From Anabaena lutea FACHB-196 (GTDB lineage: Bacteria > Cyanobacteriota > Cyanobacteriia > Cyanobacteriales > Nostocaceae), in NCBI RefSeq assembly GCF_014698305.1, contig NZ_JACJST010000001.1:310001-374000 (forward strand): a DNA stretch of 64,000 bases. Direction: 5' to 3'. Below are positions 1 to 8,620 of this stretch, one piece after another. How positions within the stretch are numbered: the stretch's first letter is position 1; every line of letters begins with the position of its first letter. The notes below the pieces were generated by a model that saw only the letters and a list, made by a program, of their open reading frames with translations, was not told the origin of the DNA and did no database searches. The position numbers and the translations under genes were made by a program.

Positions 1-1
1 T

Positions 2-685
2 GGTAGCAAAAAGCCTTGTAGTTTATCTGCATCAATGGATTTTCTGACCGCAAGTGTCATTGTTAAGAGTAAATCAGGAGATGGAAATGAGTTAGCGTTA
101 GCTATCATCGCCGCTGATTCACCAGGGATCGAGCGTAAACCTTTTTGGAATACTTGGGTTCTTCGTGGAGCAGAAAGCGAGGAAGTAATTTTAAACGAGG
201 TATTTGTCCCAGAGGAATTTATCTTCTATTTAGGTAAGCCAGAGGACTTAGGAAGCATCATGGCTAGGGCGTTTGTTTGGTTTGAGTTATTTGTATCAGC
301 TTCCTATCTAGGTGCAGCCAGCGCCCTCGTCGAGCGGGTAATTGCCGAACGTAGAGGTACGCCTAACGAACGCGCATTGGTGGCAATTGAAGTCGAAGGA
401 GCAATGGCTTCACTTGAAGCTGTCGCCCATGCGATTATGCTTGGTTGGTCAAGTGACGGTGAAATTGCACAAGCCTTATTTGTTCGTTATTCAGTGCAAC
501 GTGCTATAGAACGAGTTGTCGAAACATCAGCAGAGTTAATGGGTGGCATGGCATTTATTAATTCTGGAGAAGTTGCCTATTTGTTAGCAGCTTCCAGAGC
601 GCTTGCATTTCATCCACCTTCACGGCTGAGTATGGCACCTTATTTAGATGACTATTTAGCGGGTGGATCTTTAGTGATGCCTTAA
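2..685 (+). CDS. Acyl-CoA dehydrogenase family protein (3' part; cut by window start)
   Basis: The reading frame is open from base 2, so this is the C-terminal ~227 residues of a larger protein (family usually ~380-600 residues). The visible part resembles the end of the middle beta domain (GSKKPCSLSASMDFL) followed by the all-alpha C-terminal FAD-binding domain, with the usual Ala/Glu-rich helices. Family members remove two hydrogens from acyl thioesters and pass electrons to FAD; some act on carrier-bound acyl chains. Sitting 63 bases before a fatty acyl-AMP ligase with a carrier domain, it may desaturate the activated acyl chain (inference). The catalytic Glu position cannot be assigned from the fragment, and ATG at 35 is internal, not the start. 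Confidence 0.72.
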   Translation, partial: GSKKPCSLSASMDFLTASVIVKSKSGDGNELALAIIAADSPGIERKPFWNTWVLRGAESEEVILNEVFVPEEFIFYLGKPEDLGSIMARAFVWFELFVSASYLGAASALVERVIAERRGTPNERALVAIEVEGAMASLEAVAHAIMLGWSSDGEIAQALFVRYSVQRAIERVVETSAELMGGMAFINSGEVAYLLAASRALAFHPPSRLSMAPYLDDYLAGGSLVMP

Positions 686-748
686 TTTCACAAGACGCGA
701 ACTCCACGTCCAGCTGAACATAACGACTACTCACTCTCAATAATTCCC

Positions 749-2839
749 ATGAATCAAGTAATTACAACAATTACAAATAGCAATTGTATAAGCAACAACA
801 GTTTCTCCAATTTGGTTGATCTTTTACGCTATAGAGCTTTAAATCAACCAAATCAAATAGCTTTCACGTATTTAGAAGATGAAGAAGGTCTAGAGTCAAC
901 TTTAACTTATCAACAACTAGATGCTAAAGCTAAAACTATTGCTGTATATTTGCAGAATATATCCACTTCAGGAGAAAGAGTTTTATTACTCTACCCACCG
1001 GGACTTGATTATATAGCAGCCTTTTTTGGATGTCTTTACGCAGAATTAATTGCGATTCCTCTCTATCCGCCGAGAAATAACCGAAATATGTCTCGGATTC
1101 AGGCAATTATGGAGGATTCTCAAGCACAAATTGCTTTGACAAATCATCAATCTCTTATTAATGTACAAACATTATTAAATCATGCTCCTGATTTGAAAAA
1201 ACTACAATGGTTAGCAACCGACAAAATTGATGAAAATATAGCTGATCAATGGGAGTCAAAATCAGTCAGCAGTGTTTCTATTGCTTATCTTCAATACACA
1301 TCTGGTTCTACTTCAACACCGAAAGGTGTAATGATTAGTCATAAGAATGCTTTAGAGAACTCAGCAGAAATAGCCATTTCATGGAAAACAGGAACTGATA
1401 GTATTCTCGTATCATGGTTACCTCACTTTCATGATTTTGGACAAATATACGGGGTGATTCAACCAATTTACAATGGGTTTCCATGTATATTTATGTCACC
1501 TGCCTCATTTATTCAAAAACCAGTTCGATGGCTAAAAGCAATCTCTGACTACAAAGCTACTCACAGTGGCGCACCAAATTTTGCTTATGATTTATGCGCT
1601 GACAAAATCAAACCAGAACAACGCGAAAATCTAGACTTGAGTACCTGGGAGGTGACTGTAAATGGTGCAGAACCAGTAAGAAAGCAAACATTGGAAAAAT
1701 TCCATCAAGTTTTTGCACCCTATGGTTTCCGTTGGAGTACTTTCTACCCAGGTTATGGACTAGCGGAGGCAACACTGAAAGTGTCGTCTGCGAGAAAGAA
1801 TAACTCGTCAACAATTTTAACTGTTCAAGCAGATTCACTAGCCAAAAATTTAATTGTGGAGGCATCAGCAGACGAACCGTTTGCAAGGACATTAGTTGGA
1901 TGTGGTAGTACTGTATTAAACGCAAAAGTTGTAATTGTAGATACTGAATCTTTCACTCAATCTCCATCCGGTCAAGTTGGTGAAATTTGGGTATCAGGTC
2001 CTAGTATTGCTCAGGGATATTGGGGAAGATTTGAAGAAACTCAGCGTACATTCGGAGCTTATCTAACTGATAATGGAGAAGGTCCCTTCTTGCGAACAGG
2101 TGATTTGGGCTTTCTCAAAGATGACGAGTTATTTATCACAGGTCGAATTAAGGATTTGATCGTCATCCGAGGTAGCAATCATTATCCTCAAGATATCGAG
2201 CTAACAGCAGAAAAAAGTCACCCCAGCCTACGTTCAGGATATAGTGCAGCCTTTGCCATTGATGAGAATGAGCAAGAAAAACTTGTAATTGTTTGTGAAA
2301 TCGAGCGTAGTTACCTGCGGAAGTTGGACGCTAATGAAGTAATTCAAGCTATACGCAAAGCAGTATCTCAAGAACATGAATTAGAGATATATGCTGTATT
2401 ACTACTAAAAACAGGTAGTATTCCTAAAACCTCTAGTGGCAAAATTCAACGTCAGGCTTGTCGCACTCAATTTTTCAATAATCAATTAGATGTAGTACGA
2501 GAGTGGAAAGATAAGTCAAACCAACAAGTAATCAATGAAGGTAAATCTCCCATGCAAAATAACTTATCCAATATCATCAAATTAGGTATTCAAGATTGGC
2601 TGGTTTCGTGGATTGCCAAAGAGAAAAAGTTAGATATAAAAGAAATCGATCCCAATCAATCTCTAACTTACTACGGTCTTAGTTCCTTAGATAGTATGAA
2701 TTTACATGGAGATTTAGAAACTTGGCTTGGTTATTCAATTGTTCCTGATTGGTTGTGGGATTCTCCATCGATGGATGCATTAGCCAAGCAAATTTCTCAA
2801 TCTCAAAATGCTTTTTCTGTCGCTAAAGTTGCATCATAG
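749..2839 (+). CDS. Fatty acyl-AMP ligase with C-terminal carrier (ACP) domain
   Basis: This 696-residue protein is an ANL-superfamily adenylating enzyme. The P-loop-like A3 motif YTSGSTSTPKGVM is near residues 182-194, the aromatic/Glu motif GYGLAEATLK near 340, and TGDLGF and GRIKDLIVIRG near 450-475. The GRIKDLIV form and overall layout are those of fatty acyl-AMP ligases (FAAL) rather than CoA ligases. Residues ~610-690 form a phosphopantetheine carrier domain, with the attachment serine in GLSSLDSM (about Ser646). FAALs activate free fatty acids with ATP and load them on a carrier protein; here the carrier is fused. It is the likely starter-loading enzyme for the downstream ketosynthase. 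ATG at 749 is the first start after the upstream stop; no good Shine-Dalgarno is visible. Confidence 0.9.
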   Translation: MNQVITTITNSNCISNNSFSNLVDLLRYRALNQPNQIAFTYLEDEEGLESTLTYQQLDAKAKTIAVYLQNISTSGERVLLLYPPGLDYIAAFFGCLYAELIAIPLYPPRNNRNMSRIQAIMEDSQAQIALTNHQSLINVQTLLNHAPDLKKLQWLATDKIDENIADQWESKSVSSVSIAYLQYTSGSTSTPKGVMISHKNALENSAEIAISWKTGTDSILVSWLPHFHDFGQIYGVIQPIYNGFPCIFMSPASFIQKPVRWLKAISDYKATHSGAPNFAYDLCADKIKPEQRENLDLSTWEVTVNGAEPVRKQTLEKFHQVFAPYGFRWSTFYPGYGLAEATLKVSSARKNNSSTILTVQADSLAKNLIVEASADEPFARTLVGCGSTVLNAKVVIVDTESFTQSPSGQVGEIWVSGPSIAQGYWGRFEETQRTFGAYLTDNGEGPFLRTGDLGFLKDDELFITGRIKDLIVIRGSNHYPQDIELTAEKSHPSLRSGYSAAFAIDENEQEKLVIVCEIERSYLRKLDANEVIQAIRKAVSQEHELEIYAVLLLKTGSIPKTSSGKIQRQACRTQFFNNQLDVVREWKDKSNQQVINEGKSPMQNNLSNIIKLGIQDWLVSWIAKEKKLDIKEIDPNQSLTYYGLSSLDSMNLHGDLETWLGYSIVPDWLWDSPSMDALAKQISQSQNAFSVAKVAS

Positions 2840-2894
2840 CTGGATTCTATAAATCCTTTCACCTTGAGCAATTTTTTACGCTCCTCTTATATAA

Positions 2895-2921
2895 GGAAGT
2901 TATAAAAAAACTATAACTTCC
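2895..2921. promoter_or_regulatory. Perfect 10-bp inverted repeat between FAAL and KAS III genes
   Basis: GGAAGTTATA and TATAACTTCC are separated by 7 bases, forming a strong hairpin or a palindromic protein site 45 bases before the ketosynthase start. There is no T-run after it on the + strand, so a classical terminator is unlikely. An operator, attenuator or RNA-processing site is possible. The repeat is seen directly; the role is inference. Confidence 0.4.
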
Positions 2922-2966
2922 GAAGAACAACCGAAAACAATTGTTGTCTTCTTTCTATAAAATAAC

Positions 2967-4010
2967 ATGAAAATTGAAGCAATCAAGGCGGCTTTGCCGA
3001 CAAAGAAACTGACAAATGATGATATTTTGGCATTGATTGAGGAATATAGCACACCCATCTTTGCCGGAGATTTAAAGACAGCTTTAAGTAAAATCAACTA
3101 TTTCCTTCGCTATTCAGGTTCAGATATCCGTTACTGGTTAGACAAAGACGAAAAGCCGATTGATTTAGTAAATCGTGCTTTTCAAGAAGCAATTACGGAG
3201 GCAAACTGCGATAAAGACGATATAGATTTACTGGTTTATACAGGTATTGGTCGAGGATTTATAGAACCAGCAGCAGGCTACCACGTTGCTGCTAGTCTTG
3301 GTTTGCAACACGCAGAGTGTTTTGATATCCTCGATGCTTGCATGAGTTGGACTCGTACCTTGAACATAGTCTACGCACTACTTCAAAGCGGTCGTTATAA
3401 ACGAGCTTTAATAGTTAACGCCGAGTGTAATATGCACTTTGGTGGGCCTGTTTTTCCTAGTGTATTCCAACTGCCCAATATTGAAGCTATGGAATGGTCT
3501 TTTCCAGCTTATACTTTGGGAGAAGCAGCGACAGCAACAATTGTTTCCTACGATCCAGATCGAGAATGGGAATTTCACTTTAAATCTCGTCCAGACCTGG
3601 CAGATCTGTGCAACGTACCTTTAGATGGATACGAAGGTTATTGCACACCTTCTGAGCGTATTGGTTTAAATGGCGTTAACAAATTTACCTCTTTTGGAGT
3701 TGAGTTGCACGCCAATTCATATCAAGAGTCGATTAAGATATTTAAACTCTTAAAAGCTCCGACTGACGAAATTCGGGCAATTTTCCCCCATGCATCTTCA
3801 AAAAGAGAGTGGGACAAAGTTGCCGAAGCATTAGGTGTGAAGCATCTAATGTGGCATATTTATCCAACTTATGGAAATCTAGTTTCTGCTTCTATACCCA
3901 CTGGCATTGCTTCAGCCATCGCAGCAGGAAAGATTCAGCGAGGAGATCGGATTGCTGGTTTGCTTGGTAGTGCAGGTATGTCTTTTGCTGCCTATTCGTT
4001 CATCTATTAA
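2967..4010 (+). CDS. 3-oxoacyl-ACP synthase III (KAS III/FabH-like) family protein
   Basis: This 347-residue thiolase-fold ketosynthase has the Cys-His-Asn triad at the expected places: Cys125 in DACMSW, His275 in FPHASS and Asn304 in YGNLVSAS. KAS III enzymes condense an acyl thioester with malonyl-ACP, and relatives in natural-product clusters also make esters or other bonds. It follows the fused FAAL-carrier gene on the same strand with a 127-base gap, so an activated fatty acyl starter is the likely substrate (inference). The length is slightly above FabH (~320-330). Its sequence is divergent, with a long N-terminal region before the first conserved segment, arguing for a specialised rather than housekeeping enzyme. 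The start at 2967 lacks a clear ribosome-binding site. Confidence 0.85.
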   Translation: MKIEAIKAALPTKKLTNDDILALIEEYSTPIFAGDLKTALSKINYFLRYSGSDIRYWLDKDEKPIDLVNRAFQEAITEANCDKDDIDLLVYTGIGRGFIEPAAGYHVAASLGLQHAECFDILDACMSWTRTLNIVYALLQSGRYKRALIVNAECNMHFGGPVFPSVFQLPNIEAMEWSFPAYTLGEAATATIVSYDPDREWEFHFKSRPDLADLCNVPLDGYEGYCTPSERIGLNGVNKFTSFGVELHANSYQESIKIFKLLKAPTDEIRAIFPHASSKREWDKVAEALGVKHLMWHIYPTYGNLVSASIPTGIASAIAAGKIQRGDRIAGLLGSAGMSFAAYSFIY

Positions 4011-4103
4011 TTAAGAGCTAATAAGAGGGGTATTCCATCTCTCTACCTCTTCATATTTCCTGGAAAATAGCAAATGATTAATTAATAAGAGGTTTAACAG
4101 TTA

Positions 4104-6722
4104 ATGTTGTTGCAACTTTTCAAATTTGTTGGCGTAACTTTCTTTTACCTCTGTGGATATTTTATTACTACTGTAGGTAGTAATAAAGAAGAGCGAAGCT
4201 TAAAACAAGGGCGATGGATTTACCGCTACTTCCTCCAAATGGGACCGGTTTATATCAAAATTGGACAAATTTTAGCGACACGTGCTGATTTGATTCCAGA
4301 AAATTGGGTACAAATATTACGCGAACTGCAAGATAATGTACCTTATATGAATGAAGCTGATACAAGGAAAATCATTACTAAAGATTTGCCTCTGGCATTT
4401 GAAGAAGTTTTTAGTGAATTTTCCTTTCAGCCACTAGCTAGTGCTTCGATTGCTCAAGTCCATAGCGCCACTTTAATAAGTGGACAAAAAGTGGCTGTTA
4501 AAATTGTTAAGAAAAATGTTCGTAACCAACTTAAACAAAATCTGGATATTATCCAGTTATTCGTTTTTATCCTGGATTTTTTAGTCCCATCTGTACGAGA
4601 ATTAGGTTTACCAAAGCGTCTGCAAGAATTAAGAAATTTGCTGATTATTCAAGCAGATATGAAGCAGGAGGCTCAAAAGCAGGAAGCGGTATATACCAAC
4701 TTTAAAAATCATCCTTATGTCATAGTTCCTGCTGTTATTCAAGACCTTTCTACATCTAACTTATTGTTTATGGAGTTCATGGAAGGAATTCCAGGAAGAG
4801 ATGTTCACAAAGTTGATTTAAAACGAAATATTCTCGCTCAACGTTTCCAGGATACTATTTATACTATGCTTTATATGCATGGTTTATGTCACGGTGATCC
4901 CCATCCTGGAAATGTATTTTTTACAAAAGATGGCTCGATTATCCTTCTAGACTATGGCATTACTGTGCAACTGAGTGAAGATGAAAAATGGGGTTTATCA
5001 TCTTTTTACTACGCTTGTACTCGCAAAGAATGGGATGTAGCTGTAGAGCGTTTTACTCAGCACTTTGTCACAGATAAAGACTACATTATTCAAAATTTGA
5101 GTCAGTACGAGCAAGAAATTCAAAGCGTTTTACAATATCACTTTGATATCAGTACCACTCAATGGTCAACAGTTAGTTATTTTCAAGATGTGAGCAAGAT
5201 ATTGCGTAAGTATCGCGCCCGGTACACAACTAATTTTACAAAAGTTGAGTTGGTGTTTTTATCTTGCGAAGGCTTTGCAAGTCAAATTGATCCAAATATT
5301 GACATCTGGAGTAATGCACGTAAGTTTACAGACCGTTACTCTCCTTATATCAGTCCGGCAGTCAAAGAAACTTTCGATGCTTATTTTCAAAAAACGTCTC
5401 CTTCCTCTTTAGCAATGCGCGATCGCGCCAATAATTCCTTAGTCGCACCTACTCACATTAACCGCTATTTTTTCCCCAGCACTTATCCAGTATTTGTCAA
5501 AAAGGCTGATAAAAGCAAAATTGAAGACTTTGATGGAAATGTTTTCGTAGACATATCATGCGGTTACGGTCCTCATCTCTTAGGCTACGCCCATCCTGCC
5601 ATTAACCAAGCAATTTCTGAATCCCTGTCCAACGGATTTGTCAACGCCATTGGGCATGAAGCAGAATTAAAACTAGCCGAAATGCTGGTTGAGGCTTTAC
5701 CGGGTGCGGAGAAAGCAATTCTCTCCAACTCAGGAACAGAATCGATTTTACAAGCAATGCGTCTGTGTCGGGCTTACAGGAAAAAAGATCGAGTAGCGAA
5801 GTTCGAGGGACACTATCACGGATTTTCAGATCAAGGAATGGTCAGTTCTTGGTTCCGCTTTACAGGTGAAAAGTTCGATCCTCAGCCGATTGCCGGAACT
5901 CAAGGAACTGATAGTGCTACGGTCAAAAATACTCTAGTTTTGCAATATGGTTACATTGAAGGTTTAGAGCGATTGCGCTCAGAAGCATCTGAGTTAGCCT
6001 GTGTTATTTGCGAACCTATGCCTTCATTACTAGCTAATTACGATATTGAATTTCTCACCAAACTGAGACAAATATGTACCGAGTTAGATATTCCTCTAAT
6101 TTTTGATGAAGTTGTTTCGGGATTTCGGGTAGCCTATGGTGGCGTACAAAACTTGGCAGGAATTTTCCCTGATTTGACTTGTTTAGGTAAAGTCATTGGA
6201 GGTGGACTTCCCTGTGGTGCAGTTGTTGGTAAAAAGAAACTGATTGACATTGGTAAAAGTTCTCAAGACCCCTTTTCTGACTATGAAAAGAAAGCCTTTG
6301 TTGGCGGAACTATGAGTGGAAACTCAATGACTTGTCTGGCCGGAATAGCTGCATTAACTTATCTCAAAGAACATCCAGAAATATATGTACAACTTGACAA
6401 TAACACCAATTGGCTGGCACAAAAACTCCTGGAAATTGGTCACGCTCACGATGTCCCAATCCAAGTAAAAGCAAATCGTTCGATTTTTTCTTTGACATTT
6501 AGTCACAAATCTGCAAAATACTTCCGAGAAAAGCAAGCTGGTAGTAATTTTAAAGTCAATTTAGCTTTAGCATACTATATGCGTAAACACGGCATTTATA
6601 TGCCAGAACTCCACACCTTAATGTTGAGCGCAGCCCATACCCAAGAAGACTTAGAGCTTATTGGTACAGCATTCGAGTTAAGTTTGCAGGAAATGATCAA
6701 GGATGGTTTCTTTACACTTTAG
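4104..6722 (+). CDS. Fusion: UbiB/ABC1 (ADCK) atypical kinase + class III aminotransferase
   Basis: One uninterrupted 872-codon frame joins two unrelated enzymes. Residues ~1-420 are a UbiB/ABC1 kinase-like protein: KxGQ motif at 52-55 (YIKIGQ), Ala/Ser-rich loop near 112-118 (ASASIAQ), Lys133 in VAVK, HGDPHPGN near 263 and LLDYG near 288. Residues ~445-872 are a PLP aminotransferase of class III, closest in look to glutamate-1-semialdehyde aminomutase: SNSGTES, DEVVSGFR near 668 and the PLP lysine Lys696 in GKVIGGGLP. UbiB proteins are ATPases that assist handling of lipid-soluble quinone precursors; class III enzymes move amino groups to ketones or aldehydes. The aminotransferase half could aminate the ketosynthase product while the UbiB half extracts or presents it at the membrane (inference). 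Confidence 0.88.
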   Translation: MLLQLFKFVGVTFFYLCGYFITTVGSNKEERSLKQGRWIYRYFLQMGPVYIKIGQILATRADLIPENWVQILRELQDNVPYMNEADTRKIITKDLPLAFEEVFSEFSFQPLASASIAQVHSATLISGQKVAVKIVKKNVRNQLKQNLDIIQLFVFILDFLVPSVRELGLPKRLQELRNLLIIQADMKQEAQKQEAVYTNFKNHPYVIVPAVIQDLSTSNLLFMEFMEGIPGRDVHKVDLKRNILAQRFQDTIYTMLYMHGLCHGDPHPGNVFFTKDGSIILLDYGITVQLSEDEKWGLSSFYYACTRKEWDVAVERFTQHFVTDKDYIIQNLSQYEQEIQSVLQYHFDISTTQWSTVSYFQDVSKILRKYRARYTTNFTKVELVFLSCEGFASQIDPNIDIWSNARKFTDRYSPYISPAVKETFDAYFQKTSPSSLAMRDRANNSLVAPTHINRYFFPSTYPVFVKKADKSKIEDFDGNVFVDISCGYGPHLLGYAHPAINQAISESLSNGFVNAIGHEAELKLAEMLVEALPGAEKAILSNSGTESILQAMRLCRAYRKKDRVAKFEGHYHGFSDQGMVSSWFRFTGEKFDPQPIAGTQGTDSATVKNTLVLQYGYIEGLERLRSEASELACVICEPMPSLLANYDIEFLTKLRQICTELDIPLIFDEVVSGFRVAYGGVQNLAGIFPDLTCLGKVIGGGLPCGAVVGKKKLIDIGKSSQDPFSDYEKKAFVGGTMSGNSMTCLAGIAALTYLKEHPEIYVQLDNNTNWLAQKLLEIGHAHDVPIQVKANRSIFSLTFSHKSAKYFREKQAGSNFKVNLALAYYMRKHGIYMPELHTLMLSAAHTQEDLELIGTAFELSLQEMIKDGFFTL

Positions 6723-6748
6723 TTAGTGAATCAGAAATAAAGTCTAAT

Positions 6749-6777
6749 GGAGAGATAAGCAGCGTACTCTCCTTTCT
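6749..6777 (+). terminator. Possible weak terminator hairpin
   Basis: GGAGAG (6749-6754) pairs with CTCTCC (6767-6772) and is followed by a pyrimidine-rich TTTCTCT stretch, 27 bases after the UbiB-aminotransferase stop. It could end or attenuate transcription before the monooxygenase gene. The loop is 12 bases, so it is weak. Confidence 0.35.
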
Positions 6778-6821
6778 CTATTCCTTATTTACCCTTTTTC
6801 AAACAATACTAAGATTATTTT

Positions 6822-8285
6822 ATGAACTTACTAAAATCTTCCCCACACTCTACTCGTAAATGTAAAGTTGCTGTCATTGGTGCTGGTGCTAGTGGTATTG
6901 CTACAGCAAAAAGTCTGCTTGAAGATGGTCACGAACCTACAGTTTTTGAAAGCAGCGATCAAGTTGGTGGTGTTTGGGTCTTTAAAAATACTAGCGGCAG
7001 GGCTTTTAGTACAGTTCACTTTCAACACTCAAAGTATGTTAGTGTTTTCTCCGATTATCCTATGTCGATGGATTCCAGTGAGTTTCCTAACCATACAGAA
7101 GTTCTTGACTATCTCAATGACTATGTAGACCACTTTGATATTAGGAAACATATCAAATTCAATACAACAGTAGATAAGGTTTCCAGAAAGGATAATAATG
7201 ATTGGGAAGTTAGCGTCAGCTATCCTGGTGGTCAATCTACCTTCAATTTCGATGCGATCGCTATTTGTAGTGGTATTTATAATGAGGCAAGATGGCCAAA
7301 TTTTCCTGGCGAAGAAAAATTTCAAGGAATGATAATCCATTCCAAGGATTATAAAGAACCTTCGATTTTTGCAGGTAAAAATGTTTTAATTGTCGGCAAT
7401 GGACCGAGCGGAGTTGATATTGCAGTCACTGCATCCTATAGCTCTAATAAAGCAATTTGGAGTTATCGTAAAAATCGTTGGTTACTTCCCAGATACTGCG
7501 AAAGAATACCCTTTGATTTTATCGTTACTCGCCTGAATAAACATATCCCTTTCCGTCACAAAATTTTATCTTTGGTTCACATTAAAAAGTTTTACCCGAT
7601 TATGTTAGATCACCAGGCTTGTGGTGTGAAGCCAAATGTTGGTCCAGAGAAATCTGGGCCTGTTTTTAACGAAGATGCCTTAAACCGCATCCGACTGGGA
7701 GCAATCAAAACAAAACCAAATATTGCACATTTTGAAGAAAATAAGGTTGTATTTGAAGATGGTAGCAGTGAATCAATAGATATGGTTGTGTATGCAACAG
7801 GCTACCAAGTTAAAATTCCTTTTATGGATGAATATTTAGGTGAAGACCATCAAAAAAACTTAAATCTTTATAAGATGGTATTTCCCCCAGAATTACCCAA
7901 CTGTGGTTTTATTGGATTTGTTTACGGAAACGTCATATTTCCCACATCTGAATTGCAAGCACGTTGGTTTTCTAAAGTTATTTCTGGTGAAGTTGAGTTA
8001 CCATCAAAAGCAGCAATGGAAGCGCAAATCCAAGAACACAGAAAACATCAGGAAGAAGGCTGGCTTGACAGTGCATACCGTAGCTTGCGTATTTCAGCTT
8101 TTGACTACATGGATGATATCGCCAAGGAAATTAACGCCCTACCTAAAATTTGGGAAAACTGGACAATTCTTAAGGAAATTTTCGCCGGTCCAATGATGGC
8201 CACACAATTCAGGCTTAATGGACCTCATAAATGGGAAGGCGCTACGTCTTGGATCAAAAAAGTACCCAAGCTAGTTCGGAAGTAG
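6822..8285 (+). CDS. Flavin-containing monooxygenase
   Basis: This 487-residue protein shows the class B flavin monooxygenase layout: FAD-binding GxGxxG in VIGAGASGIA (residues ~18-27), the FMO fingerprint GMIIHSKDYKEP near 169, and the NADPH-binding GNGPSGVDIA near 190. YATGY near 325 matches the family's ATG-Y motif. Such enzymes use NADPH and O2 to oxygenate soft nucleophiles (amines, sulphur) or perform Baeyer-Villiger reactions. Coming after an aminotransferase fusion, amine oxidation (N-hydroxylation) is an attractive idea but is inference. It is on the same strand as the rest of the cluster, with a 99-base gap after the preceding gene. Confidence 0.9.
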   Translation: MNLLKSSPHSTRKCKVAVIGAGASGIATAKSLLEDGHEPTVFESSDQVGGVWVFKNTSGRAFSTVHFQHSKYVSVFSDYPMSMDSSEFPNHTEVLDYLNDYVDHFDIRKHIKFNTTVDKVSRKDNNDWEVSVSYPGGQSTFNFDAIAICSGIYNEARWPNFPGEEKFQGMIIHSKDYKEPSIFAGKNVLIVGNGPSGVDIAVTASYSSNKAIWSYRKNRWLLPRYCERIPFDFIVTRLNKHIPFRHKILSLVHIKKFYPIMLDHQACGVKPNVGPEKSGPVFNEDALNRIRLGAIKTKPNIAHFEENKVVFEDGSSESIDMVVYATGYQVKIPFMDEYLGEDHQKNLNLYKMVFPPELPNCGFIGFVYGNVIFPTSELQARWFSKVISGEVELPSKAAMEAQIQEHRKHQEEGWLDSAYRSLRISAFDYMDDIAKEINALPKIWENWTILKEIFAGPMMATQFRLNGPHKWEGATSWIKKVPKLVRK

Positions 8286-8305
8286 GTTATGGACACTAAA
8301 CACTA

Positions 8306-8446
8306 ATATTTTGTTGATTGGTGCATAAGTATCAAATATTCAGGAGTTGGATAATGAGCGTATTTAAATCTATGGTTTTTTGTCAATTGGTATACCACTT
8401 TTAGGTTGGGGTATTGATGGTTTAACAGAATTTTTGGCAAATCCAG
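8306..8446 (+). pseudogene. Duplicated, broken 5' piece of the membrane methyltransferase gene at 11405
   Basis: Bases 8306-8446 repeat 11357-11516 almost exactly, including the leader, the CAGGAG ribosome-binding site and the first ~37 codons. The copy lacks 19 bases between two TCTAT direct repeats, the usual outcome of slipped-strand deletion, which shifts the frame so that translation from ATG 8354 stops after about 16 codons. Similarity ends abruptly after ATCCAG at 8446. It is a nonfunctional remnant, and its intact leader suggests that a whole regulatory segment was copied or left behind when the P450 gene moved in. Confidence 0.85.
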
Positions 8447-8616
8447 TCAATGAATTATCCTTACCTGTCGAGCGTATTTCTTTAGAAATGATTTATTGTG
8501 GTCTTTATCATTTTTCTGTTGCTCATCAAAAAGGTTTGACTGATCACCCTATTAATTGTTTTGCTGCCGCTGACTACCAAGATTTAAGAGTAGTTAAATT
8601 AAATAGAAGTGATTAA
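8447..8616 (+). pseudogene. 3' tail of an unidentified gene fused to the methyltransferase remnant
   Basis: After the duplicated segment ends, about 55 open codons run to TAA at 8614 (tail ends VVKLNRSD). They share nothing with the intact methyltransferase gene. The composition looks coding and vaguely recalls C-terminal tails of transposases, but I do not recognise it. It is most likely the leftover end of another gene joined to the remnant by deletion. No start codon of its own is evident. Confidence 0.35.
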
Positions 8617-8620
8617 AAAT

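Noticed and set aside
4104-6722. Aminotransferase half as housekeeping glutamate-1-semialdehyde aminomutase (HemL)
   Set aside because: It resembles HemL in motifs, but it is fused to a UbiB kinase inside a specialised cluster; a separate housekeeping hemL is expected elsewhere.
8380-8616. 78-codon frame as a real gene
   Set aside because: It starts at a TTG inside the duplicated methyltransferase segment and continues into unrelated sequence; it is a chimera of two remnants.
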